Shown here piece after piece: positions 23,864-33,280 of a stretch of DNA of 64,000 bases. The notes below the pieces were generated by a model. The model had not been told where the DNA came from, did not search any database, and was given only the letters and a program-made list of their open reading frames with translations. The first letter of the stretch is position 1, and each line of letters starts with the position of its first letter. A program made the translations under genes and the position numbers. This DNA comes from Dioszegia crocea (Eukaryota > Basidiomycota > Tremellomycetes > Tremellales > Bulleribasidiaceae), in NCBI GenBank assembly GCA_001600615.1, contig BCKK01000001.1, forward strand, positions 1,155,082 through 1,219,081, written 5' to 3'.

Positions 23864-25888
23864 CCTGTTGAACACATCCGCCGTTGTAGTCCCCATAGCA
23901 CCGCCTGTGGAGATGATGATTGGGTGGAGAGGGAATTCGTTGGGCTGGTTGGGGGGAGCGTGATCGAGCTTGTGCTTTGCGCAGCGGTCGAGATGCCAAT
24001 GTAACATCGTGTTTGCTGCTGCTGGTGACGTAGAGGCTAATGGGGCTGGCTGACCAATTGGCCGAGCAAGCGCGCCACCCCTGCCGAATGAAGTGACCAT
24101 GACATCGTAATCCNCCGATGGCAGATCTGCCCTGTCGGGTCCGCCTTGGGCCGCGCTGGCCTGGAATCTCACATCGTTCCTCCTGTCTCCATCTTCTGCT
24201 TCACCGTCCTGCCTCGGCAGAACTCCTCGGGGTACGTCAGGCTCGACCGTAACTGTCGATCCTGGTATCGTGCGGAGGGCTCTGAAGATAGAATTCTTCA
24301 CCGCGTCGTGACGACGGGTAAAGCGAGTTCGGTTCCGGGACGGACAATTCTCGGCGTGGAGGAGAGAACTGGGCCTGGTACAGGAAGTGCACACCTGTTG
24401 TGCCTCAGGCATCAGTAGCCGAATCCGGAGATAGGCGGCTACCTGGGTGTCTGTAAGGCGGAGAGGTGCGGACGCAGGGATGACCGCCAAGACTCGCCGA
24501 CCGATGTAGGACCCGCTTTCCATACAGACTACCCGTTGCAGAGGCTCTAAGCGAGAGAATAGAGTTTGTTGAATGCCAGTGAAGGCTTCCTCGCAAAGTT
24601 GCTTTTGGGTAGAGGTGGTTCCGGGTTCGATTTCAAGATCGGGGAATAGACGAGTGAGGAAGGAGTGGGAGTGTTGGTGAGAGGCCTTTGCCGCCAATGG
24701 CGCGCAGACTGCGTGTGAAAGGAGCCCAAGTCCGCCCATTCGGACTGGGAGGTGTGAGAGAATGCGCTCGGGGGCATCGAGAGCGTCGGCTCCGTCTGGT
24801 AGACCGCGCATCCGGCGGCTGGCCATGTATATGGAATCGTCCAGTCGATCCCAGAGATGAGAAATATCACTGGTATCGAGGGAGCGTTGGAGATGACGAA
24901 GCTTCTGCTGGAGGGACATGCGAAGGATGAGGAGGCCGTGCTGGCGTCTAACGTGACGGAGCCGGTCGAGACCCACTTCCAACGCCTCGATCTTCCGCTC
25001 CAGAAACTCCTCCCGCGCCGCTCTACTGCCCAAGCAGGATCCCAGAAGCTCAATGCCTCCATCCGCCAGGTCCGCCAATACGTGCGATTTGCACTTCGCC
25101 GGGTTGAGTCGGAGCAGGGTCCGATCAGCGAAGAATGTCTCCACCCGTTCGAGTATATCTCCGTCCGGGCCCGTGATAGTGATATCGTCGAGATAGGTGA
25201 AGATGGCATGATCAGGGCCGAGGAAGTCCTGAAGGGCCTGTATCTCATTGCGGATCGCAATTGAGAAGAGGAGGGGGCCCAGAGGGTCTCCTTGCCGAAT
25301 GCCTTGGCATGACCAGATGATGACTGGCCGTTTGCCTCGGGAGGCCACGATGAGGGGACTGGGGGTTCCATAGAGGAGCTTGGCGAGGCGATACATGTGC
25401 GGGGCATGTTCAGAAATAGCCTCGGCCATTCCTTCTCGATCCAGCTCGTTGAACGCGTTGGCGAAGTCAAGGAGTGCGAGGTGGGTGCCAGGAAGNATCC
25501 CTGTCGCCGTGAGGTGTATCGCCCGGAGTATAGGCTCAACGCCTCCTGCTGTACCANCTCCGCATTGGTTATCCAGCAGGACGCCCGGGATATTGCAATG
25601 AGTGACCAATGTTCTAGCGCAAATGCGATAGATGATCTCTCCGACCGCGATCGGCCGGAGTCCGCCGTCAGACTTCCGGAGAGGGATCAATCGTGAGGCG
25701 GTAAGGAGTATCGCACCAGGAGCGGTCCCTGCTTGGAGTTGAGTAGTGAGGAATTCGAAGAAATCGACGAATTCATCACTCTTACACGCCAGGCGGACGA
25801 GGTCGACTGTCCAACCTGACGGTCCGGCCCCTGTTCCTCTGGAGATGGTGCGGAGGGAGTTGAGAATAGCCTCTTTGCTCGGCCGCTG
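23864..25888 (-). pseudogene. Reverse transcriptase ORF of the non-LTR element (both ends incomplete)
   Basis: An open frame with RT motifs in order: RLIPLRKSDGGLRPIAVGE, LLDFANAFNELD (motif A), CQGIRQGDPLGPLLFS (motif B), FTYLDDITITG (motif C, catalytic YLDD) and LRLNPAKCKSHV (motif D). Further on is a CTSC...HAENC cluster (C-x2-C-x9-H-x3-C), then RHDAVKNSIFRAL, RRNDVRF, DYDVMV, an AKHKLDHA stretch and FPLHPIIISTGG. This C-terminal order resembles the zinc knuckle plus restriction-like endonuclease of R2/NeSL-type elements; that part is inference. No stop or frameshift is visible in the sequenced part, so the copy may be young, but it lacks its N-terminus and its C-terminus is in the gap. 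Confidence 0.8.
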
Positions 25889-26015
25889 TCAACGTCAAAG
25901 CAAAAAGCCACGTGCTGTCCATCTGAAATATTGATTCCGTCCTCATACAAGTCTTGTTCTCAAAACTGTATCAACCTTCGACCCTATACCATTCTCAACA
26001 GTCAAGCTATACACA

Positions 26016-27655
26016 ATGGTGCGCGACCACTCACCTCAGCCCAGCCAGCCCGAACAAAGAGCTAACGCGAAATACAGAAACCCATCATTCTTCAAGGACA
26101 TGAGCGTTCCCTAACGCAAATTGTCTTCAATGCCGAGGGCGATCTTTTATTTTCAGCGAGTAAAGATTCGGTGATCAATGTTTGGTATACATCCAATGGG
26201 GAGAGATTGGGGACGTTCGGAGGACACAATGGGAGTGTGTGGACTGTGGCTTGTGATTGTGAGTTGCTGAGCTTTTGGGGATTGGTTTGGGAGATTGTTG
26301 GTGGTGTAGTTGGCGGCGACAAAGGGAGGGATACGCGTGTAAAGGGTTGTTGTGATTTTTTCCAGACTAGGCTGGCTGGGTGGACTCGTCAGACGAAGAT
26401 ATCGGGGAGAAGGCCGGCGTTTGGGAGGAAAGGAATACAGGGGTGTGAGATGGGCGGGAAGCAGTAATTCAGGGCCGTTTCAATTACGAACACTAACCCC
26501 TCAGCGCAAACAAAATACCTTGTGTCTGGCGCTGCAGACAGCTGCATGAAGCTATGGGATGTGAGGACTGGGAAATGCCTATTCACATGGGAATTCCTAA
26601 CTGCGGTGAAGCGAGTGGCGTGGAGGTGAGCACGAAATTGACCGTAGATACAATACTCAGACTGACAAATTTAGCGAAGACGACGAGATGCTCATGTGCA
26701 TCACTGAACAGCGAAGTGGACAGCCTAGTGTGATCCGGATATACAAAATCAACCGAGAAGACATCTCTTCCCGTACGTCTCTGCCCCTGCGATTTTCGTT
26801 TCGCGAGATGCTAATGTCTCCAGAATCCAAAACACCCGTCACTGAAATGATCCTCACTGGCTCAAAAGCCACCGTCGCCCTATGGGCTCCACTATCCGAC
26901 TCCATTCTTACCGGTCACGAATCGGGTAAAGTTGCGAAGTACGACGTTAAGACTGGCGAGGAGTTGCTTTGTGTTTCAGCGGGCGAGGGTCACCGGGGGG
27001 AAATTACGGATATACAGCTCAGTCCCGATGGGACATACTTTGTCACGAGCAGTAAAGACAAGACGGCCAGGGTGAGTTGTTTGGATTGACACACGATTGC
27101 GAATTTGGTGACTGATGATACAGCTGTGGGACACGGAAACTCTACAGGAGATGAAGCTATACACGACTGAAACCCCACTCAACTCGGCTTGTATCGCCCC
27201 GCTTCGACCATATGTGATTCTAGGAGGTGGACAGGATGCGATGAGCGTGACCACAACGAGTTCGCGTGCGGGCAAGTTTGAGAGTCGGTTCTGGCATAAA
27301 TTGTTCGAGGAGGAGGTTGGGCGTGTTAAGGGGCATTTGTGAGTTTTTGATGTTCTCATCAGGGTGTCGTGCGTCTGTGCCGTTATTGTCAGACTGAGAA
27401 ATGGCGATAATGGGACTGCGTGTCTTCACAAACCGAGCCGACGCTGATCGTCTCCAGCGGCCCAATCAACACCCTTGCCGTCCACCCCCAAGGAAAGGCG
27501 TACGCTTCAGGTGCAGAGGACGGATTTGTCAGGATCCACTGGGTGAGTCCACGCCAACCCAGTTGCCTCGGCGGGCGAGCTGACATTCACAGTTTGACGA
27601 GACATACTTCCGCAGTCGGCCGTTTGGGGATTTGGAGCCTGAGGTTGAGATCTAG
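26016..27655 (+). CDS. TIF34: Translation initiation factor eIF3 subunit i
   Basis: A WD40 propeller subunit of eIF3, which loads initiator tRNA and mRNA on the 40S subunit. The protein starts with [22 protein letters not shown] after a first exon consisting only of the ATG (GTGCGC donor). WD repeats are evident: [47 protein letters not shown] and [14 protein letters not shown]. The end, [20 protein letters not shown], is diagnostic of the family. One intron (26259-26504, 246 nt) is several times longer than the others. Identification secure. The truncated retroelement lies immediately upstream, leaving about 125 bp for the promoter. Confidence 0.95.
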
Positions 27656-27902
27656 AGTGTAGGCTGGAGGATAGACCAAAATGCAACCTGGGTGCGCCCA
27701 TTTGCGACCAAATGACAGAAGCGCTCCCGATGCTGGACTGTAATGACTGAACGTAGACGCTGAGCCAACTTTGAGGCGTTCCCTGGCTCTGCTTCCTCTC
27801 AGGTGGAGATCCCGATCCTAGCCTCAATGCAAATGACAGGTATCCCGCGAGTCCCGCGACCATCTTGAAACTTGTACATCGATACCATCCATCCCTAGAT
27901 CC

Positions 27903-28367
27903 CTATGCCGCCACTGCCGCCTTCCTCGCTGCGTACTCTGCATTCTCCTTATCTCTGGTTGTCTGCAATCCCTTCTTTCGGTCGGCTAGTAGCACATTTC
28001 TGCATGCCATCAGCGAAGAGTTCTCCCCTCACTGATCACGCAGAAGCACTCACTGTCTTTCTTCCAGGAAGTACACTGCGTATCCTACACCTGCGAAAGC
28101 TGCTGTGGCATATATGTGTCCGAGCGGGCCTGAACAATTAGTTGACAATTCTTATGCTTCTGCGCCTTCATCTTAGATCACACCCTATTGCCGATAATTC
28201 CTATCGAGCTTTTACCCGAGCTCGTCTCTTCCCGCCGGCCATGACTTGCCAGAGATACGAAGATTCAACATACGCGTGAACATGTTCTGCTTCTGCAGAC
28301 CTAATTGGAAACATCTGACGCCGAAACCGAAAGCACCAAAGCCGACGACATTGGCGAGGAGGGACAT
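27903..28367 (-). CDS. Small hydrophobic protein, possibly mitochondrial (88 residues)
   Basis: Three exons splice to an 88-residue protein starting MSLLANVVGFGAFGFGVR. Exon 1 joins through a GTATGT intron (ACTAATTGTTCAG end) to PLGHIYATAAFAGVGYAVYF, then through a GTGAGT intron to NVLLADRKKGLQTTRD, and ends KAAVAA. It has two hydrophobic stretches and a charged C-terminal helix, the shape of small accessory subunits of inner-membrane complexes. It is head-to-head with QCR8, 307 bp apart, which fits a mitochondrial role by inference only. I do not recognise the family. All three exons stay in frame only with these splice sites, which supports a real gene. Confidence 0.68.
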
Positions 28368-28674
28368 GGCGGGTAGGGGGNGGAAGAGGGGAGGTTGCGA
28401 GTTGAGTTCTGATGCGTCCGGTATGCGTTTTTTTCCTGGTATTTACAGGAATTCCCGGGTTTCTCTTCGTTGCTGTAGTGATGGTATTGGTGTTGTTCTT
28501 TATAAGTAGTGTATAGGGTGAAAGATGGGTGTATTGAGTGAAGGTTACAATAGGCGGGATCTATTTTTGTATGGGCGGCCAAATTAAGGTTGGGTTCCGA
28601 TATCTCCCGCAGGCTGCTGTACTTTCCGCTAACTCCTATTTGCTCACATCTATCCACTGTATACACAGCCAAAG
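28368..28674. promoter_or_regulatory. Divergent promoter, small hydrophobic protein / QCR8
   Basis: 307 bases between opposed start codons, with one undetermined base at 28381. Short ORFs here are not supported. Co-control of the two genes is inferred from spacing. Confidence 0.4.
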
Positions 28675-29631
28675 ATGCGTCCCTCTCAAGCACTGCTAAG
28701 CGGCACAACACCCACAGGTGAGCTTTCGTATCGGTGAAATAAATGGACATCCGGCCAAAAGCTAACAATTTGCAGGCCAGACATATGTGAGTTATCAGAC
28801 TTTTCGACATTTTCGACTTGCGGTCCCGACGATTGTGTTGAGGGATGATAGCGAGGATAGATAGCTGATGTTCAAAGACGGGATGGTGGGGTAACTTCTC
28901 GAGGCAAAAGCAGAAGGGTATCGTGCAGTACGGTGAGTGGTCATTTGAGCTCTAGGTCAAGATTGATTGAGCTGATCATGGTTTTTGACAACTGTCAAAT
29001 CTCTCGCTCTGCCCAATACACTACACCTACACCGCATTCTCGTTCTCGCATGCTCCGCATCTATTCTAAAAATAGGTCTATCATCGTACCAGCAAAGACC
29101 TTTCGCCGGCGTTTTCAGGGGATACCTATTCGGCGGTTTCTCTCGACTCGCTCACCAGGTCCCATACTTCATCCTCCCCTTCGCTACTGGTAAGTGCCGC
29201 CTTGCTATGGTCGGATCAGTCGATGGAGGTATATGGAGATGAGAAGAAAGCGGCGGCAAGGCTCTGGTGAAGAGCTGGGCGTAGCGTTTTAGTCGCGGGA
29301 CCACAATGGCCTCTACGCCAGAATAGCTGGAGGGAACATCAGTCGAGGTAGAGATGTCCCCGCGAGGGTATCTCTACGCAGACTACTCTGCCGGCGGGAG
29401 TGCAGTCACCGAGGTTGAGGCGGGAAATGACTGGAAGGGAATCGGCGGTTCCCAATCTGGGGAGACTTTCTACCGCCCATGCTCTGCAGCATCTTCGCAT
29501 TTTAAGACGCTTGGCCACTCAAGCTGACTCGTTCAGGTTACGCCGTCTACACCTGGGGCAAGACCAAGTACGAGTACTACAACTCTAAAGAGGGACACCA
29601 CGCCATGGCGCAGGCGGAGGGCGGTCATTAA
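28675..29631 (+). CDS. QCR8: Ubiquinol-cytochrome c reductase subunit 8
   Basis: Subunit 8 (ubiquinone-binding, human UQCRQ) of respiratory complex III in the mitochondrial inner membrane. Five exons give MRPSQALLSGTTPTGQTY, TGWWGNFSRQKQKGIVQY, YQQRPFAGVFRGYLFGGF, a membrane helix from PYFILPFATGYAVYTW, and EYYNSKEGHHAMAQAEGGH. This matches the full family pattern (WWG, KQKG, Y-QRPFAG, then one TM helix). The last intron, 29190-29536, is 347 nt, far longer than the 45-110 nt introns elsewhere in the gene. No presequence, as usual for QCR8. Very secure. Confidence 0.95.
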
Positions 29632-30104
29632 TCGGTGGGAAGACGGAGGGGTTCGGGAGTCATCGCGGGATGTATAGTGATTTTTGGAACCGGTTCGAGT
29701 GGCTCATACGAAGTATCTGTACCCTCACAGGATGAGGCTCAGGATGCTCCATCTTCGTGGCCTCACTCGTTCAATCTCACCTCTAATGGTTGTTGTCGCG
29801 GAACCAAATTTGGGTGAGACCTTTTCCCTTGCGATTCCAGGGCAGGTTGAATGCCATCTATCTATCTGTGTATCCATCGCATCTCTCCCTTCAGCATCTA
29901 CCAAAAGTATACATCTACTACAAGCATACCAGCTGCACGGAGCATAGCCATAATACAGACTGGCTTTATCAAGAATTTAACCCGGAAATCAAGAGGCCGC
30001 CCGCGACCGACGCAAACACGGTTCGCTGACTGTGTGTCCGTGTCAAACCGACCTGTCATCCATCCCTATCCACCCTTCCAACCACCCCATTTTCATCCGC
30101 CACC
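29632..30104. other. Intergenic region before the Whi2-like gene
   Basis: About 470 bases. The only ORFs are unspliced short frames without family resemblance. Presumed QCR8 3' region and Whi2-like promoter. Confidence 0.45.
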
Positions 30105-31408
30105 ATGTCTTCCAACCCCATAACGTCCGTCGCGCCCTCCTCATCCCCCATCACCTCCGTCTCCCAGACCGCACCCCGGCCGCTCGCGCACAACCAGCAC
30201 CACAACCCCGCCCAGTTCACCCGGCTCAATCTCGAACTCCGGGGTCAACTATTCCCTGTTGACAGGGAGACTCTCATGCTCTTGCCTGAGTCGGTACTGC
30301 TAGGTCTGTTCCCACAGGGATTAGTATTGAGTAAACCAGCGACGTGGGAAGGCGGAGATGATGGTGTTTTCGCAGTTGATGTGAGTGCTATTGGCTGATT
30401 GGGTGTTCAGACGCGTTGCTGATTCAACAGTTCGACCCAGACTGCTTCTCTTACATCCTAAACTTCTGGTCCAGAGCTCAATTACATTTCTACGGCACAC
30501 CAACCACCCCAGGCCTCTTCCACGCCCAGAAGAACATTGTCGAGGCGCCCCCTACCCCTTCCGCTGCCGCTGCCGAAACCACCCAAAACCCTCTGCTGAG
30601 CAAACAAGCCATCATTGTGCTCCGGGAGGAACTGGAGTACTTTTCAATTACGACACCGGGTGCGCTGGCGACGGTGGACAAGAATGGGATGGGGAATGAG
30701 GAGTTGAGAGTGTTGAAGCGCGCGTGTGGGCGTGCACTGGAAGAGCGCAAGACGATCTTTGCGGCGCTGCAGCGGAATGTCAACAAGGAGAATAATCTTG
30801 CGGAGCAGCATTTGATCGATATGTTGTGTATGAGGTGAGTGATTGTTTTGGTCTGTGTACGGGATCAACTGGAGGGAGCAAAGACGGGCGCGATATGGAG
30901 GCTCTCAATTAGAAACTTCAGAGCTCTACTGACCCACCTTAGCGGCTTTGATCGAGCCGATGAATGGGGATACCGCGCGTGCGAGCCCAATCGCAACATT
31001 ATATCATCAATGGCTCTCGTTCTTCTCAAAACCGGCATTCACCACCCGGAGCCAGGGACGACAGACCCTACCACCGGCGACGCGGCCGTCCCAACTGTCG
31101 ACCCTGGACAGATGGCCACTGCGCAGAAGTTGCTGCTCTTCTGGCGGAAACCGGCGGTGAGTCTTGTCCTCGCACAGGTCGAAGAACTGGCTGATGTCAA
31201 CAGCGGAAATGCTGGTGGGACGGTATTGAGGTCGATGTGCCTAAATCGAGTACGAGTACGGAGATGATGAAGGTCAAAGTCTGGGCGAGACGGGTGTGGA
31301 CTTTGGAATTGTCCTTGGTGAGTCCTGCCTGACCGCCGTCCCCCATTACACCCATCACATCTCCTTCAAGGTGTGCTTGTAAGCAAAGCTGAACGTAATC
31401 AGATCTAG
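30105..31408 (+). CDS. Whi2-like BTB/POZ-domain protein
   Basis: After a Ser/Pro-rich leader the protein has FTRLNLELRGQLFPVDRETL, MLLPESVLLGLFPQGLVLS and FDPDCFSYILNF, the potassium-channel-tetramerisation type BTB fold seen in yeast Whi2. The C-terminal part GFDRADEWGYRACEPNRN, then RKCWWDGIEVDV and VKVWARRVWTLELS, also matches Whi2. In yeast Whi2 works with the Psr1/Psr2 phosphatases in stress signalling and limits TORC1 when amino acids are low; that role is transferred by family. Four introns are used. The last (GTGAGT...GCTGAACGTAATCAG) gives the end LSLI with stop at 31406-31408; without it translation stops at 31332. Confidence 0.82.
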
Positions 31409-31643
31409 AAACCATCAGACCCAGCAATTACCATGTCTTCCTCTACTTCCCATGTACGGCTCGGTGTACAATAGCTATCTTACCTTGTACCTAATTTCCC
31501 TTCCCACCTTTCGGCTTTGATACTCCTCTTTCGCATGCCCTGATCCCGAGTTCGATCTACAGACCACAGTATATAACCAGCATGCATACCCTGGCCAGCC
31601 TTTCAAATCATTGGGGATCTTGAAGCCCCTACGCTCCACAGGT

Positions 31644-32852
31644 CTACAAGTTTCCCTTGACGCTTCCTGGAGCCCTCGCCCAGAAGACTAGACATGGCAC
31701 GGCAGGTGCCTCTGGCCAAAGCTTCATGTCGCCCCTGATCTCAGCGTGGACATCTACGAATCCGAATGACTCGAGCTTCTCAATCATCTGCTTGGGAGTC
31801 ATGGCGCCATGATGGATCTGCGCGTGGTCTGCCGACTAGATGTTGTCAGCTGTGAATACAGATCATTGATCCTGTCAACTTACCTTTGTCACCACTTTGC
31901 CCTCCTCATCTTTCTTATCCAACCCTGCCTTCGCCCTGGCATCCTTGACGATATCCGTCCCATCCTCTCCTATCCCAAATTCCGTACCGACAAACCAGCC
32001 GTCCTTGCCTCCTTCTCCACCACCCGCCAAGAGGCCCTGAATCCCAGCCATGACCCCCTCCCAATCTTGTACATGGTGCAGAACGAGATTAGCAACTGCG
32101 ACTCCGAATGTCGTTCGGGGTGGAGTGATGCGGCGCTCGGGCTCAGCAGGGAGGGGCGATAAGAGTGGAGTCTGAAATTCGGCAGATGAGCATGGGTTGA
32201 GGTAGTGTAGTGAGTGAGTGATGGAGGGGCTGGAGTGGATGGTTGAGAATGCTAAAAGCATGGAGGGGGAAACATCGATAGCGTGGATTGAGGCGAAGTG
32301 TGGGGAGAGATGTGATGTTACAAGTCCTGGTCCTAGACATTCATCAGCACGGAGCAACAGGGACGGCGCATGGGTGGACAGAAGCGTAGGTCCAGCGCGA
32401 AGATCTCAAATAAGAGGACGATGAGTGCGAGACAACTCACCACAGCCCACTTCGAGCAGATGTAGATTCTTGGTATCTTCCCTGGCGTGCCCTGTCTGTT
32501 GGAGAGCATACAGGATCCTATCAGCGGAGACAATGGCTACCTCTTTCCTACACCAAGTCAGCCCGGACCGCTTCTGTCTCTCATTTGTCTGACTGCCAGG
32601 AATGTCGTAGCAGAAGACTCACGCTCCGGGTTTAGCAATATAAGCTTGACCATCCCACTGATCCTCGTCGACCTTATGGGAGTGAGCGTGGTGCCCATGT
32701 CCGTGGCCGTGGCCGTGAGAATGCCCGTGCCCCTGCCCATGGCCATGGCCCTCGCCTGAGCTGTGGCCATGAGCGTGCCCATGATGATGCTCTGCGGCTG
32801 ATTCGACAGGCATGCCCTCGCCTACGCCGGGGACGTCGACTGTTTTGCTCAT
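31644..32852 (-). CDS. SAM-dependent methyltransferase with His-rich N-terminus
   Basis: A class I methyltransferase: HLLEVGCGPGLVTSHLS (motif I, SAM binding), HAIDVSPSML (motif II acidic residue) and VAVANLVLHHVQDW (post-motif). Residues about 20-60 are a run of His/Gly pairs (HHHGHAHGHSSGEGHGHGQG and onwards), a likely metal-binding stretch of a kind common in zinc or nickel chaperones and rare in methyltransferases. The C-terminal exon reads ADHAQIHHGAMTPKQMIEKL and ends ARAPGSVKGNL. Three introns; motif I spans one of them. Substrate unknown. A TATATAAG box lies 79 bp upstream of the start. Confidence 0.85.
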
Positions 32853-33280
32853 CGTTGATGATGGGGTGGGGTGTCTAGGGTAGTAAGTAGGATAGATGGG
32901 GATGGGTTGAAGCACGCTGGTAACTGCTCGCTTATATAGGTGCAGGTAGGACAAGGTCTATGCTGGCAAGGTGGGAGAGGTGATCCGGGGTAATCTGGGG
33001 GCCCGCCGGCCGCCGGATGGGGCGCGACCGGCCCTACTGTATGAATGGCAAAATCCAAGCGTAGCTATGAGGCCTGAGAAGGATGAGGCCTCGATAAGGC
33101 TCCACAGATCCACGCTGTGCTGCAGTCTGTACAAGGTTACATGTGCATAGACGGTGGGATTGTTTGAAAAACTACGTACATGCTGACTAGAACTATCTAC
33201 AACTACCTATGGCCAATCTCCCAAGCTTCCCCTATACGCTACCCTCCGTCTCTCCAAGCCACCACGTCCCCCGACTCCAC
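32853..33280. other. Intergenic region (methyltransferase promoter and downstream gene's 3' end)
   Basis: About 430 bases, with the TATA element noted separately. No other gene is supported. Confidence 0.45.
32931..32938 (-). promoter_or_regulatory. TATA box (TATATAAG) of the His-rich methyltransferase gene
   Basis: On the minus strand TATATAAG ends 79 bp before the ATG at 32852, a normal fungal TATA-to-start distance with a short leader. Confidence 0.5.

Larger units (their letters stand above)
22954..25888 (-). mobile_element. Non-LTR retrotransposon remnant, 5'-truncated
   Basis: The element runs right to left from about 25888, where the reverse-transcriptase frame meets a stop (25889-25891) and homology-like sequence ends, into the assembly gap. 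No LTRs are visible. The abrupt 5' end is typical of incomplete target-primed reverse transcription. It lies between the 7TM gene and eIF3i, ending only about 125 bp from the eIF3i start codon. Left boundary unknown because of the gap; bases 22728-22953 show no clear continuation. Confidence 0.75.

Noticed and set aside
22624..23963. Open reading frames running across the N gap on both strands
   Set aside because: They are artefacts of translating undetermined bases; only the minus-strand RT frame has family motifs outside the gap.
26260..26470. Plus-strand ORFs of 65-98 codons around 26,171-26,550
   Set aside because: They cover the long eIF3i intron; the flanking exons splice to a perfect eIF3i protein without them.
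32620..32800. Repeat-like GGCCATGGCC/GTGGCCATG stretch
   Set aside because: It is the codon repeat of the His/Gly tract in the methyltransferase, not a separate tandem repeat.
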